64,000 nt of DNA from assembly GCA_032768795.1 (NCBI GenBank), contig CP136490.1, positions 7,254,001 through 7,318,000 of the forward strand, in the 5' to 3' direction. The notes beneath the pieces were generated by a model. It made no database searches, was not told the DNA's origin, and worked only from the letters and a program-made list of their open reading frames with translations. The DNA comes from Tremella fuciformis (lineage: Eukaryota > Basidiomycota > Tremellomycetes > Tremellales > Tremellaceae). The first letter of the stretch is position 1. Each line of letters opens with the position of its first letter. A program made the position numbers and the translations under genes. Shown in pieces: positions 10,243 to 24,762 of this stretch.

Positions 10243-12389
10243 CTAGGCGATCTCTGCGGGCTTCGCCTGATGCTCGATAGAGATCTCATCCTCCTTCTCC
10301 CCTTTGAGATCCATCTGGGCACTCTCGCTCAAAGGCACTGCGTCGACCATCAAGATCGCAGCATCGGGTCCCTCGAAGGCAACGGCACTGGCTCTGTCAG
10401 TCCATCACCTAGACAACTCAATGAAGCACGCACATCTCTTCGAGAGTGTATCCGACAGTTTCGACCATGTAGAAGTACGAGACGATCCATTCGGCGACAA
10501 TCAGGGGGATGTAAACGCAGTAGTATTTCCATCCTGAAAGGTGTCAGCAAACGAAGGCAACAAGCTCTGAGGCAAGAGGGCGTACCAATACTGTCAAGCG
10601 CGATGGAGTTCACAAACGAGGAGAACTGAACAATCAGATTCTGATACGCAGGGAGGCGGCGAATCGCTCACTGCGCCCCAGCCCTGATTGAAGGTGTTCC
10701 AAACGGCCATGCCCTTCGCCCTGATGGCATAGTTGAGGATCTCAGTCGGATAGGAGTAGAACAGCGGCGACACGAAGTTGTTGGGGATCTGGAAGAGCCA
10801 AACCATGACCACTCCCGCTATTCCGGCGGCGCCATTCGTCCCCCCGCTCTTCTCATAATATGCGCTGGCAGCCATCAGCTTTTGCACCTTCAGAATGCCA
10901 TGCGTGTGAAGACCTACCCCGCGATAGCCATGGCAGCGAGCGCGACGGCACACATTGGCCAAGTCCAGAGGACTTGGTTTCTTCTCCGCATCCACTTGAG
11001 AGCCCACGCTCCTGCTAACTGGGAGAAGAATCCCAACACGCTGAGTCCGGCTCCTATGCCCGTTTGGGCAGAGGGAGAGGTGATACCGACGTTCGTGAGG
11101 ACGTACGAATCTGTGATTGGTCAGAGGGGAGTGTTTGTCTCGTGAAGAAGAGAGACTCGCAATAGTAGTAGATGATATTGCCGCCGTTCATCTGAGGCAA
11201 GAAAGTCATGAGGCATACGAGGCCTAGCCGGTGCTGGTTGCCTTTGCCCTTGAGGATCTCCATCCATCCGATACTCTTGGCGGACCTCTCTCGCTCGAGC
11301 GCTTCTTGCAGCTCTCGATACTCGAACTGAACAAGCTCGTCGTTCGGATCGCCGTTGCCGTGATACTGGACGAAGAAGTCAAGAGCAGCCGACTCCCGTC
11401 CTCGAGCCATGAGGAACCTTGGAGTCTCGGGAACGAGGAAGCCGGCCACGATCATGTACACGCAGGGGACCACCTGAATGAGGTACGGGATCCGCTGAGA
11501 CGTCAACTGAGTCGCTGGGGTCCTGTATTGACTGACCCATGACCATGACGTGGACACGTAGGTGCAGCCGAAACAGACAAAAGAAGCGATGACGCTTCCC
11601 ACGAGCCACTGGGTAGCCCACAAGGCGCACATGAATCCTCTATTACGAGGGTGAGACTTCTGATCAGCCTACAAGGCTCAAGTTACCGCTGAGCCATACT
11701 CACCACCTCCTGCATGATGATCGGTGCAGTCATGAGAAACGTGGTATTGCCCGATCCGATGATAAGTCTCGATGCGACGAACAAGCCGTAGGAACTGCTG
11801 GGGCGGATGCCGGCAACGCAGCCGAGCACAGTGCCAACGAGCATGGTCCAGGCGTACCCTCAGAGTCAGCCTCCTAGAATACGATTCTTGACTAGCCTCA
11901 CATCGGATGGGCCATTGCCGTCCATAGCGGTCGGCGACCCAAGAATTGATAGGACCCATGATGACACCGGTGATATATGGGGCGGCATTCAAGAGGCCCA
12001 CTCGCGCAGCGCTGGGATAGCCAAGGTCTTCGTTCCATTTCGGAAGTGCCAGCAGACCACCCAGGACGGTACCGTCACTATGGAATCAGCTGACCCCTTG
12101 AAGCGATGTGAGTGTGCGACGCACTAGCCATTCAGGATTTCGCCGAAGAAGAGGATCGACAGATAGCTTGTCCGCTGTCAGTCACAATGCTCGTCAGGTT
12201 TCATGATCCCTTCTCACAAGTACAGCCTGAGCTCGCCACGGTTCTGCCACCACGTGAGGTGGTCCGACGCATTCCGACTGCAAGGTCAGCGGATGCACCT
12301 CGGCTTCTTATCATGGCGCGAGACCAGAAAGGGAAAACCCACAGCTTGGTCCACTCCGCCTGTGTTATCCCTTGCGTGACTTCAGGCAT
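10243..12389 (-). CDS. MFS sugar transporter (lactose/cellobiose/hexose permease type)
   Basis: Plasma-membrane sugar porter of the major facilitator superfamily. Short 5' exons splice to MPEVTQGITQAEWTKLRNAS, then FYLSILFFGEILNGYDGTV (TM1 with the conserved GYD), LNAAPYITGVIMGP and WVADRYGRQWPI, a clear loop 2-3 D-R-x-G-R signature. Later blocks include FLVPETPRFLMARGR (the sugar-porter PESPR-like motif) and LVCLMTFLPQMNGGNIIYYY (substrate-binding Q/N helix). The C-terminus has YFYMVETVGYTLEEIA, a PETKG-like motif, then an acidic cytosolic tail ending KPAEIA. At least eight introns. The wording resembles fungal lactose/cellodextrin-type permeases. Together with the neighbouring regulator and GH1 gene, it probably served beta-glucoside uptake, but the substrate is inference. 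Confidence 0.88.
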
Positions 12390-12709
12390 AATGACGGTGC
12401 TCTGGTATGGCTAAGTGGCAGTAGCCGGTTGCTAGGGGGATCAGTGTCTATGAAACGCATGAAGAATGAAGATGGAAGATAGATAGATAGATATACGAGA
12501 TTGGGAGAGCGGATAGGCGGGGAGTAGAGCGAGAAGGTCGGCCGGATTTTTCGGTGGAGAATCTATGGCTGAGATAGGCTGCGCGCGACATTGACTCCGA
12601 GGACTCGCCCCAAGGCCTGGGAGTTGGGACAAAGATACTGCCTCAGATCAGATCCGACGACATCGGACCAGCACTTCAAGTAGAACGCGAGTGCATGAGC
12701 AGACTTCAA
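12390..12709. promoter_or_regulatory. Transporter promoter / regulator 3' end
   Basis: A 320-bp spacer between two minus-strand genes, so it is the transporter promoter. It contains a short AGAT tetranucleotide run at about 12477-12493. No gene is seen. Confidence 0.5.
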
Positions 12710-15234
12710 CTACGGGACATCTGCGAAAGCGGAGGGGCTCCAACTGGACTCTGATATCATGAGATCGCTGATCCAATTCAGCCCGACCTCCTCCAGGGCG
12801 GCATAAGAGGCTCCTCCATCGTCTTGCTGTAAAAGGTCCCTACTCGAGCTGCCTCTGTCAGCTGAAGAGGCAAGGGAGAGGACGGGGGAAAGGGGGTTCA
12901 GACTGACGGGACACTGATCCGAGGCTCTCGGTCTCTCATGCCTTTGAGGAGTTCCAACCCATGGACAGCGATCGTATTTGGGGATGCCGCGTCCTGCAGA
13001 AACTCGATACTCTGGTCCACGTCGGATCGCAGATACATCTTCAGAATCTCGTCCGACTTTCCGTAAATCAATTCCGTAGCGCAGACAGTTCCTGCGAGCA
13101 CCGTATCAGCGACCACATGCCTGTGAACAACGTAAGCGAGTTTCATTCTTCGTATGAACAGACAAACCATGTCTTCAGCCACATCGGAGGCACAGCAGTC
13201 CTTCTAATTCGTAGGATCTCCCGTGCAGCTTTCAAGCAGCTCTGATAGTCAGCATAATGACTCGGGATAGCGGAACAACTGGCTGTTCGTGGTTGCTGCC
13301 ACGCTGGCTCGTCCCGAGTATAGCTTAGTCCCAGGAAAGGCCGGTACATCGCGATGCGGACACTCTGAAATGTGATGCTAAACATGAATCTTGACCAAGG
13401 CGTGTAATCTGAGATGCTCGACGGCTCTCGGTTGTTGGCATCGATGGATGGACCTTTTGGCTGTAGATCGGGGAATTCGTCCAAAATATGGTCCAGCTTC
13501 TCGACGAATCCGTCGACACACTTGAGCTTGCCGTGTGAGCCGGGGATCCTTCGCATCGCAAAATACAGCTCCCTGATCATTTCGCCCAAACGGTGCATGG
13601 CAATAACACTGAAACAATCAGTGACAGCGATCAGAAGTCTCGCACGACCTACTGGGTTGTAAGCGTCAAGTGAGAAAAGGGTTGCTCCATAGGTTCGACA
13701 TCGGAGCGAAGGCTTGCATCATCCACGTTGAGAGGCGGCATTGTGTCGGCGGCTACTTCTCAGCCTATTTTCTTCACGGCTGGCAGGAATCTCACCGGGA
13801 TACAAAAGGGCTCCAGCCCCAAGTTTGCTCACAGAGAAGCTGGGCCATCAGCCTCGCCGGCGACAAGTTCGGGACCGCTCGCCTTTCCCACACACACAGG
13901 CATGCCCATATGCGTCGGGATAACTCGGTCGTTACGTAGCTTCTTGGGATCCCAGTTCTGCTACCTCGATGAAGGTGATTATACCCAAGCCGAGCAGCGT
14001 GCTTGATGGCAGAGTAAAACAAGGCGTCCATGTGCTCGGCATGCCCATGGTGGTAGGCAATCTGGCGTCAGCGAAGCGACCGAGGCTGCCCGATTGCCCC
14101 TGACAGTACTCACCATTGGTAATATGCAAACGGTTTGCAGGAACGCGAGACTCGGATGAGTGTGATAGGACCCTTGTTGCAGGCAGTGGAAGCTAGTCTC
14201 GAGCCACAAATGACACAGGATTGGAATGGCGTCTTCCTTCAGCTGAAACATACTCGAGCACCGAAACGCTCACCACGCATGATTCCGGCGCGCACTGCCT
14301 CAGCCTCATCCACGTAGAATATGGCAGTCTAGGGCTCAGTTGAGCACGACATGGTGAGAGCGACAATCTGACCGCCAGCACGGCAAAATACAGCGCGAGA
14401 GATTCGTAAGATTTAGGCTCCCACAATCCCATCTGCCTCTCCAACATGAAAATCTCGTGCTCTTGCAAGAAGGTTTGCGCGTGAACGGTGTTGTGCTGCC
14501 AGAGGAGACTACCGATGTGAAAGTTGACTAGATAGCGACTGACTCCTGGATCTATGAACTCGACAGTGTACTTCAAGGTCGTATTCGCCCCCGGGGTCTG
14601 GGCGTGAGCTTTGCTCTGATGTCCGAAACACCTACCAAGTGCTTTGGCTTCGCATGCCACTCGACCAGGCCACGCAAGTGAGCAAGATCGGAGAGGATCT
14701 CAAGTTCACTCCCGGCTGTCTCGTCCACCTGGTCGGCCATATCGCCTTCCTCTCCCTGCTGGAAAGTCACATTTGATGTGAGGACACGCGCAGACGCCCC
14801 AGATTCGCTAAGTACAGGTTGAGGCTGCGGGAGTGCCTTCTGGGCAAGAAGCTTCTCCTGCTCCTCCACTTTTCTTTGCAGCTCCAGATTCTGACGAAGG
14901 AGCTCGGACACGGTCGGGACGACTCTGGGGGTCTTTGGCTCGTTTCCCACCATCCGGCCTTTGACGATGCGCGGTCTGCATGTCAACCCAGTACATATGC
15001 TAGAACGCAGCTCTGACTCTTGCTGGCATAGCGCGCCTATACCCCTTGCAAGGCATCTTGAACAAGGCGTCTTCCGATCACATCGCAACTTGCGTCGATG
15101 GCAGTAGCTGCAACTGATGCAGCATGTCAGCGAGCCGTCGCCTCCGCCAAGTAAGTGACGGACCTCTTGACTTCTCTCTGACTCGACTTGACGGTCCCTG
15201 GAGGTTCAGGTAGAGTCTCAGAGCCCTGCTGCAT
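12710..15234 (-). CDS. Zn2Cys6 transcription factor
   Basis: Fungal binuclear-cluster transcription factor. Exon 1 (from ATG 15234) ends ...REVKR; splicing at a gtccgt donor gives SCSYCHRRKLRCDRKTPCSR followed by CLARGIGALC. This is a perfect C-x2-C-x6-C-x5-C-x2-C-x8-C cluster. A leucine/glutamine-rich linker (ELLRQNLELQRKVEEQEKLL) follows, probably a dimerising coiled coil. Then comes a fungal_trans middle-homology region (SLLWQHNTVHAQTFLQEHEI; LWLETSFHCLQQGSYHTHPS). A final short exon ends FADVP. Six or more introns. It is transcribed away from the GH1 gene, with only 216 bp between the two starts, and lies just upstream of the sugar transporter. A role as pathway-specific regulator of that cluster is likely but inferred. 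Confidence 0.85.
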
Positions 15235-15450
15235 TAGGGATAGCCGTCTCGGCGGAGACTGCTGGGTGAGAATGATGGATGAGAGGAACAAGTGGAAACG
15301 CGGCTCGGGTTTCAACGAGTAGCTCGGCCGACATTTCCGGTCCGGCCGTTTAGCTGTCGCACAGCTGCCTGGCTCGATGTTCCATGCGCTGCTCGTTGTA
15401 CATATTCTGGGCGACTATCAGAATCCCCTCGTGATGTGAACCAATAGACA
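15235..15450. promoter_or_regulatory. Divergent promoter, regulator / GH1 gene
   Basis: The 216 bp separating the start codons of the minus-strand Zn2Cys6 factor and the plus-strand GH1 gene. It contains inverted CGG/CCG triplets around 15328-15350 (CGGCCGACATTTCCGGTCCG and the following GCCG). CGG triplets are the usual half-sites of Zn2Cys6 regulators, so autoregulation is possible. Confidence 0.45.
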
Positions 15451-17417
<1,967 letters not shown>

Positions 17418-17716
17418 GCTGGAGATCAGGCATGCACTTCACCATGGTCCTGTTCTGAAGGACTTTTGCTCGCAGTCGTTGCACTCCCAACGCCCAGTGG
17501 GCAAGAAGCATGCAACACGCCTACTCTCCCCACCTTCCCACTGGATGAGCGAATGCTAAGCAACATCGTGCGCAATGTATATCGTACGGTACAATACGCC
17601 AACATCACGTCTCTTCCGCGCATCGTGTCAAGTGAACGGGCGCGGGCGTATGGAGGGGTTTTGAGAAACTCGTGATTGCTGAGTCTCTATAGAATCATCA
17701 CGGGTCTCCATCTCGA

Positions 17717-18922
17717 TCACAGCTTATTCTTCGGCGCATAGGTAGACGCGATACGCTGGCGCAGATAGTCGCCGGAGGTGATCTTTCGGGTGGCAGGCGC
17801 CAAACCCTTGCGTGAGATGATGGTTTCGAATTCGCGCTCTTCCTCTTCCGTGCGTAGTCCGGTTTTCGAAATAAGCGGCTCGAACAAAGTAGAACCTTCT
17901 GGATGAACGAAAAAGGCGATGGCTGCGAACATGAGTGGCTACAGTAGGCGGGAGAGACCAAACCTCAAGGGAAGGAGCGCCGAACGTCACACTTACAAAA
18001 TCTAGATACTGCTTCTTGTTCGTTTCGTGGCATTACCACCCGGTGTTTGGTACTTCTCAGTCGTCCAGCTGACCAGAACTCGAGTGCGTCACCAATGTTG
18101 ACGACGACAGCCCCGGGGATAGGCGGTACGTCCACCCATTGGCCATTGCGTTCAACTTGAAGGCCTGAGATCCGCGACTGGTGCAGAACTGTGATCGAGC
18201 CGTAATCAGTATGTGCACCCGCCCGTATATCCAGCCTGAAACTATATAAGCTAAAATGTGCGGCGATGACAGAGAGTCCGTGCTTACCCTTTGTCACTCT
18301 CATGATCGGGCACAGGTGGATAGTGAATCAATCTCAGCCTAGAATGTTCGCCTTGATGCGCGCTGGCCAGGAAATCTTCGGGAAGCTGTCTCTCAGCGGA
18401 TTGCTTGTCAATGTACCTAAGGTACTCACCCCCAGGGCAAGTGCCAATCCTCTCAAAATAATTGTAGCCAGATCAGTGTTCTGCTGGACGAACCGATCCA
18501 GCTTGGCGCGATGCGCTCTCAAAGATGACGGTAGATCCTGTTGACGACCTTGTTGCGCAAACCATCTTGCATCACCAAGGTAGAACGACTCCTTGAGGTC
18601 CCCATTCCCAGGCATTTCCGAATCTAATCTTTTCACAGTGAGCAAAGCACCTCGGCAGCAAGAAACATTCTCACGTTTCCTGCCTGAGCGCTGTGTATCC
18701 TAGATCGCCGTCGCCTTTCACTTTCTCGTCTTGGCCAGACCCCAGGAAGAAACCTCTGGCAACCTCGAACACGTTGTCCACGTCTTCACGAGGTATCCCA
18801 TGGTCTCTGATGTAGAAGAAGCCGTCACTCGTCCCAGCTCCCCATAGTGCTTTCGCAAGCTTTTCTGTCGTATCGCAAGCGGCGAGGGAGATCACGTTGA
18901 GCGCAGGGTCGGACATTGGCAT
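17717..18922 (-). CDS. 2-oxoglutarate/Fe(II)-dependent oxygenase (IPNS-like)
   Basis: Isopenicillin-N-synthase-like dioxygenase, probably cytosolic, of unknown substrate. From [16 protein letters not shown] the N-terminal DIOX_N domain shows [12 protein letters not shown] and, across an intron, [10 protein letters not shown]. The catalytic jelly roll has [10 protein letters not shown], the iron ligands H and D in [14 protein letters not shown], the distal His in STKHRVVMP and the 2OG-binding R-x-S in SRFSIAFFVHP (formed by a gtaagt intron). All ligands are present, so it looks functional. It needs about five introns, and the C-terminus is YAPKNKL. It is convergent with the GH1 pseudogene. Fungal relatives act in secondary metabolism or flavonoid/sulfonate oxidation; none can be assigned here. 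Confidence 0.88.
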
Positions 18923-19498
18923 TGTATGATCCCGGGGGGCAGGCGAACGTTGCGAGCAGCGGGTTCGAGACTTTAGTCACGAGAGACAGTACTGTAAGGA
19001 ACGTCCATTATTGGGTAGCAAAGATAGCCTTACGAAGCCGTGCTCCGAGTCGACCGGGCAGGAAGCACCGCTGCGTGTTGTATGCGAACCCTAACTACTG
19101 GGAATGCTTATCGCCTATTTGTGACCGTTGCGGAGTGCGGACGGATAGCAGCGACGATGCTCGTCCGCAATTGTCGGCGGAGTTTCCGCGCGTCTTCCGG
19201 GCGGCACGGAGCTTGCAACGGTTGTTTCTGCACTGTCCACAAAGTCTGCTCGTGAGTTCTGACCTGCATCTCCATACCTGGAGCAACCAGCATGTGCAGC
19301 ACCGTCAGCTGGCCTGACACCCCTTGCTATGCTCCTTTCTCAGCGCCAACCCTCAACCCAATTCCCGATCCTGACGAGTCGCAGTCGACCCTTCTTTTCA
19401 CCTCGCAGCGGTCAAACTCAACCGCTTGAACTGTTTCAAACTGGCAGCCGAAGAGTACATAAAGGCAGTATGACGAGCTTCCTGCCGCCAACGGCAAA
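18923..19498. other. Intergenic region
   Basis: A 576-bp stretch between the oxygenase start (minus strand) and the orphan reading frame on the plus strand. I see no gene. It probably carries both promoters. Confidence 0.45.
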
Positions 19499-20638
19499 AT
19501 GTATCTGAACAGGGATTTTCGACAAGAGTCGACGGTCTCGCTTGCGTCGTCGGCGACCAAAGCTGGTGTTGATGCGGAGCCTTGGGTAACATCCAATGAC
19601 AATCATCCATACACATGCTCATTGGGGGGACACTCTGCCGGAGGCCCTCACGATGGCCTTCTTAATTCTGTGACTGGGGAGAAGGCATGCCAGCCATGCG
19701 TGTCGCTCTTACATGGTCCGTTCTGGCACTCCCCGAAGAGAGTATGGCTGATCAATGCAGAGATCGCTCCGACTTTGGTCAATTGCACCAACTTTAGCAC
19801 GAAGATTAACGAGCCAATCGTGGGGACTTCAGCAGTGCCTTCTACCGAGAATCGGTGGTCCAAAAGGTCTGATATGGCCATTGGTCCCAGACATGCGACT
19901 CGGCAGCGAGCGCATGTTGCCGGGGGCTGTGGCGCCGTTACGAGAACCCAGAATTATCATCCGACTTCAAGCACAAAGTCGAAGAGAAGCCAAACGTCTC
20001 TGACGGATCGCGACAAGGACCGCCGACATGGCCATTCAGCCAGCTGCTACAAGCAGCGCGCACGTGCCAAACGAAATCTGTTTGACAGCTCGTCACGTAG
20101 AAACAGGCGAGCTCGCCGGTCTTCCGGCGCTCACGCGGATCCAAAAGGTCGGTCTCAGAATGCCATGCGGTCAACGAGGCCTACTATATCTCGTCAAAAT
20201 GTCGCGTCGATGCCGGGTCACTTGGGCACAATGAGCGTTAGAACCGCAAGCAAAGCAGCCGTTTCAAACCAGTCGACCCAAGCCTCGCCGCTTGAAGCCA
20301 GAATCATTGCCGATACCTTCTTGTCGAAGCTGGGAAATGAGCTTCCCTGGAAGGGAACGAGTGCCACATGCCTCAGCAGTAGTCCTAGTAGCAATGCTAC
20401 CCGTTTGAGCAAGAGAGCTCCTAGTTCTCAATCTCCAACCAGCCATACAAATGAGCGAGGGCGTGACGAGACGAGGGCTGTGATTGAAGCCCGACCCGAA
20501 GACACCTCACTGTGCCAGTCCGACGTGCCTTCGGAGGGCATCAAAGCAAGCTCGGAGCGGCAAGGCCTTGAGCTGCGAATGCAGACCTTAGCCGATGAGA
20601 TTTGGCTCTTGCGCAGTGGGTTCAATCGGCGGCAGTAA
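19499..20638 (+). CDS. Hypothetical Ser/Arg-rich protein
   Basis: A single open frame of 379 codons with a true ATG (MYLNRDFRQEST). I do not recognise any family. The sequence is rich in Ser, Thr, Arg and Lys. It has a basic segment in the middle (RNRRARRSSGAHADPKGR) that could be a nuclear signal. The last ~30 residues are more helical (RQGLELRMQTLADEIWLL), possibly a short coiled coil. The length without introns is long for chance in this composition, but the opposite strand is also fairly open. Exon boundaries may be incomplete. It has no informative partner genes. Confidence 0.42.
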   Translation: MYLNRDFRQESTVSLASSATKAGVDAEPWVTSNDNHPYTCSLGGHSAGGPHDGLLNSVTGEKACQPCVSLLHGPFWHSPKRVWLINAEIAPTLVNCTNFSTKINEPIVGTSAVPSTENRWSKRSDMAIGPRHATRQRAHVAGGCGAVTRTQNYHPTSSTKSKRSQTSLTDRDKDRRHGHSASCYKQRARAKRNLFDSSSRRNRRARRSSGAHADPKGRSQNAMRSTRPTISRQNVASMPGHLGTMSVRTASKAAVSNQSTQASPLEARIIADTFLSKLGNELPWKGTSATCLSSSPSSNATRLSKRAPSSQSPTSHTNERGRDETRAVIEARPEDTSLCQSDVPSEGIKASSERQGLELRMQTLADEIWLLRSGFNRRQ

Positions 20639-21197
20639 GGGACGTGGCATGTGTTTAGTCCGTGCGAAGATGCATGATATCATCCCTTTCACCGTATCAT
20701 CTTCACTCCGGTGGCTTCGAGGGAGTTATCGCAAGAGATTCCATGGCGATCACAGACAGTAAAAAGCGCTTGACCCAGTCACCCCTCTCCCTGGCTGCAG
20801 CCAGACGAATAAGTCCTTTCTTCAGCAGCACGAAACGATCATGATGTGCTCACGCCTGAGTCGTCGTGAGGGCTACGTCAGTGAAACCCCTGTCCGGCAG
20901 CACCCTTGATGACACACTCTCGAGACGACTTGTTCAGTCTATAGCGTGCTCGCCGTCTTGTAGGGGTGGCCCTTCGGGCACTCGTGTAGCAAGGATCTCC
21001 CTGACAAAGGAGGCTGTCTAATACGAATCGGAGTATTGAGCGCTACCCATATGACGGCACTGCATTCGAGAGAGACCATGCCAGTCATATATTTCCTCGT
21101 CTTTTTCTGTTCTCGCATGTCACCTCTTTGGTACTGTCAACCTGTCCCCAGCTACAACGAGCGACTTTGTGCGCACTGACGGAAGCTACGCGTTCTG
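20639..21197. other. Intergenic region
   Basis: A 559-bp stretch between two orphan genes. Nothing recognisable was seen apart from ordinary non-coding sequence. Confidence 0.45.
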
Positions 21198-21903
21198 ATG
21201 TCTACGAAAGCCACCAAAATTAGCGCGTCATCAGCGTACGCAACCCACCTCGTGCAGCGCTCCACTCGGGCCGACTGGAGGACCGCTAGAGTGTATGACG
21301 GCACCTGTGTTATTTGCCGGACACCGATCCCAGATGGCGCCCGGGGTTTCACCTTGAAGAAGACCAATCTCAGCTGTTGCCAAACTCATTGGCCCAAAGA
21401 TGATTTGTGGCCACCTACTCGTGCCAGCATGAGTGAGTCCACTTCCGCCTCGCGGACGTGTACTGACCAGCATAGATACGAGGAGAAGACGGCCCGACCT
21501 CTGGCCTGAAGCTCACTTCAGACGGAAAGGAGTGGATACGTATATACCCAATCGAGGAGAAGTCTCTTCTTCAGTGTCATCGCCAAGGTGCCGGGCACAC
21601 AAGCAAACTCTGTCGATTAGCCAGCCCACGCGGTTCATACCGAGTCGCGGAACCGACGCGCGCACGGGCTGCACCCCAGCTTTGCAGGTCAATGGTGGCC
21701 CATCCTCTTTCGGTCCTAGCCCGCACAGTTCGCCGCGCCTCACCGAGATGCCTCAATATGTCATGGAAGATGCCGACGCTTTCCTGGAAACATTGAGGGA
21801 CGATTTCTCGCTTGCTGCCGGGAACGAGGAGCTCGCATTGGTCTCCGAAATTCCCGGGCAATCCAATGAGGCTGAGATCTTTGACGCGACTACTGCTTCC
21901 TAG
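21198..21903 (+). CDS. Hypothetical protein with Cys/His cluster
   Basis: Two exons. ATG 21198 starts MSTKATKISASSAYATHLVQ. An intron with a gtgagt donor (about 21432-21475) joins ASM to NTRRRRPDLWPEAHF, giving roughly 220 residues. The N-terminal part has CVICRTPIPDGARGFTL followed by NLSCCQTHW, a C-x2-C ... C-C-x3-H arrangement that could bind one zinc ion. The C-terminal half is Ser/Pro-rich with an acidic end (MEDADAFLETLRDDFSLAAG). I do not recognise the family. Consistent phase across the intron supports a real gene. Confidence 0.6.
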
Positions 21904-22043
21904 AACATCGGGAGGTCCTGAACTACCTCTCCTTTATCCCAGGTTGCCTGGTTCTCTTCGTCTTGCAATGGAAACATCATGGATAGCTTAGACATGCGAT
22001 CGTCTCCGGCCGTGCTGAGATTGCTCCTTTTGATTGATATGCA

Positions 22044-24572
22044 TCACATCGCCCAGACCTTGGCGCAGCCGTCCTTGCCGCCAGACACCAAGTATTTGTC
22101 GATGAATCGCATCTTCTCCGCTGGCTTCGTGTGTCCATTGACCGTCAAGCGAGAGTGCGCATGTGTTGTACGATTGTACACCTCAACGCCGTTCTCGCCG
22201 GTACATGCGACCACCTTCCGGCTGTCGAACTGCAGGGCGGTGACCGGGTATTCGAATCGGTGCACCTCGGAGACGGCCCCCATACGGATGTCCCATATCT
22301 GCGATGAGCGAAAGTTCTGGACTTTTTCCCATTTGACCCACTCGAATGGATTTGTCTAGGGAGCCGGTGACGATATTGAGCTCGTCAAACTGGAGACAAG
22401 TAACGGGACCGGTGTGTCCGGTCAACGTCCGATGTGCTTGTCCGGTACGCACTGCAATGAGCAAGGCCTCAAAAGCCAGCTCAATGACTCACTGTCCCAC
22501 ATGCGCACGCCACCATCGCCGCTGCCGCTTGCCAGAGCATAGCCCCAGAACTGCACACCGCCGACAAAGTCCTGGTACATCTCCCAGCTGCCATCGGCAA
22601 ACGGCGGTGTAGGAACGGCAAAGGTGCTGCTAGTGACGGCTGCAAGCAGGCTTGTTCCGGACATGCCCACAGTGGCTGGACCTGGAGAAGGTAGCAGATC
22701 GTCATAATGCACGCTACCGAACGATGTCGATGATCGGTGCTTGAGTCGAGGGGCAGGAGGAGCGGATGCAGGGGTCGTACTAGCCGGTGGGTTCGATATT
22801 GCCCACAAGATGTCCATCGTCAGCACGCATTGACCAGTCGCAACGTCCCATTGCCGTATAGTCTTGTCAGAAGAACCGGTCACCTAGCTGTCAGCGACCT
22901 TCTGAAACAGCATGAGTTCACCTACCAGACAGCCGTCCTCGTAGTACAGGGCTGTGACAGATTTGCTATGTCCCTCGAGAGTTCGCACACAAGGACTATT
23001 CTCCTCCAGCATCGACGCGTCGGTATATCCGCTCGGGCCCTCCTCCCAGTCGTATTCCTCGTGCTCGTTCTGCTCCGCGATTCGATCGAGAGGATCGCGA
23101 TGCGTGAGCTCTGTGTGGAACTTCTGCACTCTTTCCTCGTAGTCCTCCACCAGCCGCAGGTCCCATAGCTTGATGTTGCCGTCTGTTCCTCCTGTCAAGC
23201 AAAGTGTATCTTCCACCTGCAGAGCTTTCACGGCTCCCCGGTGTCCTCGAAGCTGTCCCAGCTCTTCGCCGTCACACAGATCCCATAGCTTGACCGTGTC
23301 GTCCTGACTGGCCGAAACGAGCATTCCATACGGCTCTGAGAAGTCGAGAGCAGTTATCGGCGCACTATGACCTGGAAGCGTCTAGATCGTCAGTTTAGCT
23401 AAGTTATGCGCTCCGCAGGACATACCATGAACGCTACCCCGGGCGGCAGCTCATCGTGTTCGGACGGCAAGAACGCCGGTCCTTTCCGCCTTCGTGAGCT
23501 TCTGCTGGGTCCAGACGCAGCAATAGCCCTCGTTCCCGCTGCACTCGTGACATTCGGAGACGCCATGAGCTCCTGCACGCCTTCCAGCTCGTCGTCAAGC
23601 TCTAGACGCTCCTCTTGCAAATGCAATAAGGACTGCTCGAGCCGCCTCCTGATCTCTTCGAGGGCATCTATCTTGGCAGACACCTCGTATATCTCGGCAT
23701 GGATGAGAGACTGTCACTCAGCAAACGAAGTGGAACATAAAGGGCAGACCGACCGTCCGCACAGCGAGGTTCTCCTTATCCTGAGCAATCTCATCCGCCT
23801 GCTGGACCAGATCCTCCAAGTGCAGCTTGCCCTCCAGGACCCTGCCCTCGCTGATCCTCCGCGCCTCTCTCGCCTTCTTCCGCCTGCGCGTCTTCCTGCC
23901 CACTCCCAGAGTATCCGGCTCCTCGTCCGCCCGTTCCGTCAACAGGCCCCTCGCTCGATCCCCCAGCTTCTTCAGGCCCAGGCGGTCGTTGCCCAGATTC
24001 TGGTCGACCAAGCCGCCACGTACGAGCCGCCGGCGCTGCTTGGCCATCTCCGACGAGGGTATCGTGGCCTTGAAGCCCCGGATAAGCGATGGCGGCTCCT
24101 CGGACGGCCCGTCGGACTGGGCGTCCAGGGGCAGCGCGGCGAGGCGGTCGGCGTCTTCGATGATGGCCAGCGAGTTGGACGTCGTCTTGGTGGTCACGTT
24201 CTGTATGCCTGCTGGGAGGGCGGTCGGAAGGCGCAGGAGTGGGTAGGGCGATTGTGGTCGGGCGGCTGAGAGGCGAGAGGAGCCGGCGGCGGCGGGGTGG
24301 TTGAGGAATCGAGGCTGCATCAAGTTGGGCGCAACTGCGCGTCGGCTAGAGCTCCCGGCAGACCTACCTCGGCGGGAAGTGATAGGGCGAGGCTCACGAT
24401 CTGACAAGATCCGCATTGACTCGGACCGCCTGTGGTCTGACTGAAATGATCCCATGAATACTTCTCGAGCAATGGACAGCGTGTCGGTTGCGGCGTTGGC
24501 CACAGACGACAAGTACGGCTGGGAGATGGGGTCCAGGGCTTCTCGCAAGGGCCGTCCATCGCTGTCAGACAT
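22044..24572 (-). CDS. MDV1: Mitochondrial division protein Mdv1/Caf4-like
   Basis: Peripheral mitochondrial outer-membrane adaptor that links Fis1 to the dynamin Dnm1 in fission. Order of parts: a disordered Arg/Ser-rich N-terminus; a helical region ([20 protein letters not shown]); a coiled coil ([20 protein letters not shown], then [20 protein letters not shown]); then a seven-blade WD40 propeller starting [20 protein letters not shown]. Blades include [49 protein letters not shown] and [15 protein letters not shown] at the end. N-helix, coiled coil and WD40 in this order are characteristic of Mdv1. The propeller has long insertions with Ser/Pro. I chose the ATG at 24572 ([14 protein letters not shown]). 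An in-frame ATG at 24707 would add 45 residues with a hydrophobic run and sits only 56 bp from the divergent KTI12 start. Confidence 0.87.
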
Positions 24573-24762
24573 CTTCCAGCTGAATCCAAGCAGCAACAGC
24601 AAAGCAAAGAGGGAAGAAAGAGTGAAGTGGTCAGGGGTGACGAGTGACTCATCTCGCTCGGATTGGATTTTCCGAACGCCGGCGCCGAATGGAATTTTGG
24701 CAGCCATACTTGTATCTCTACATCTCCATGGAGGCGACACTTGTATAGCAGAGACGAGACGG

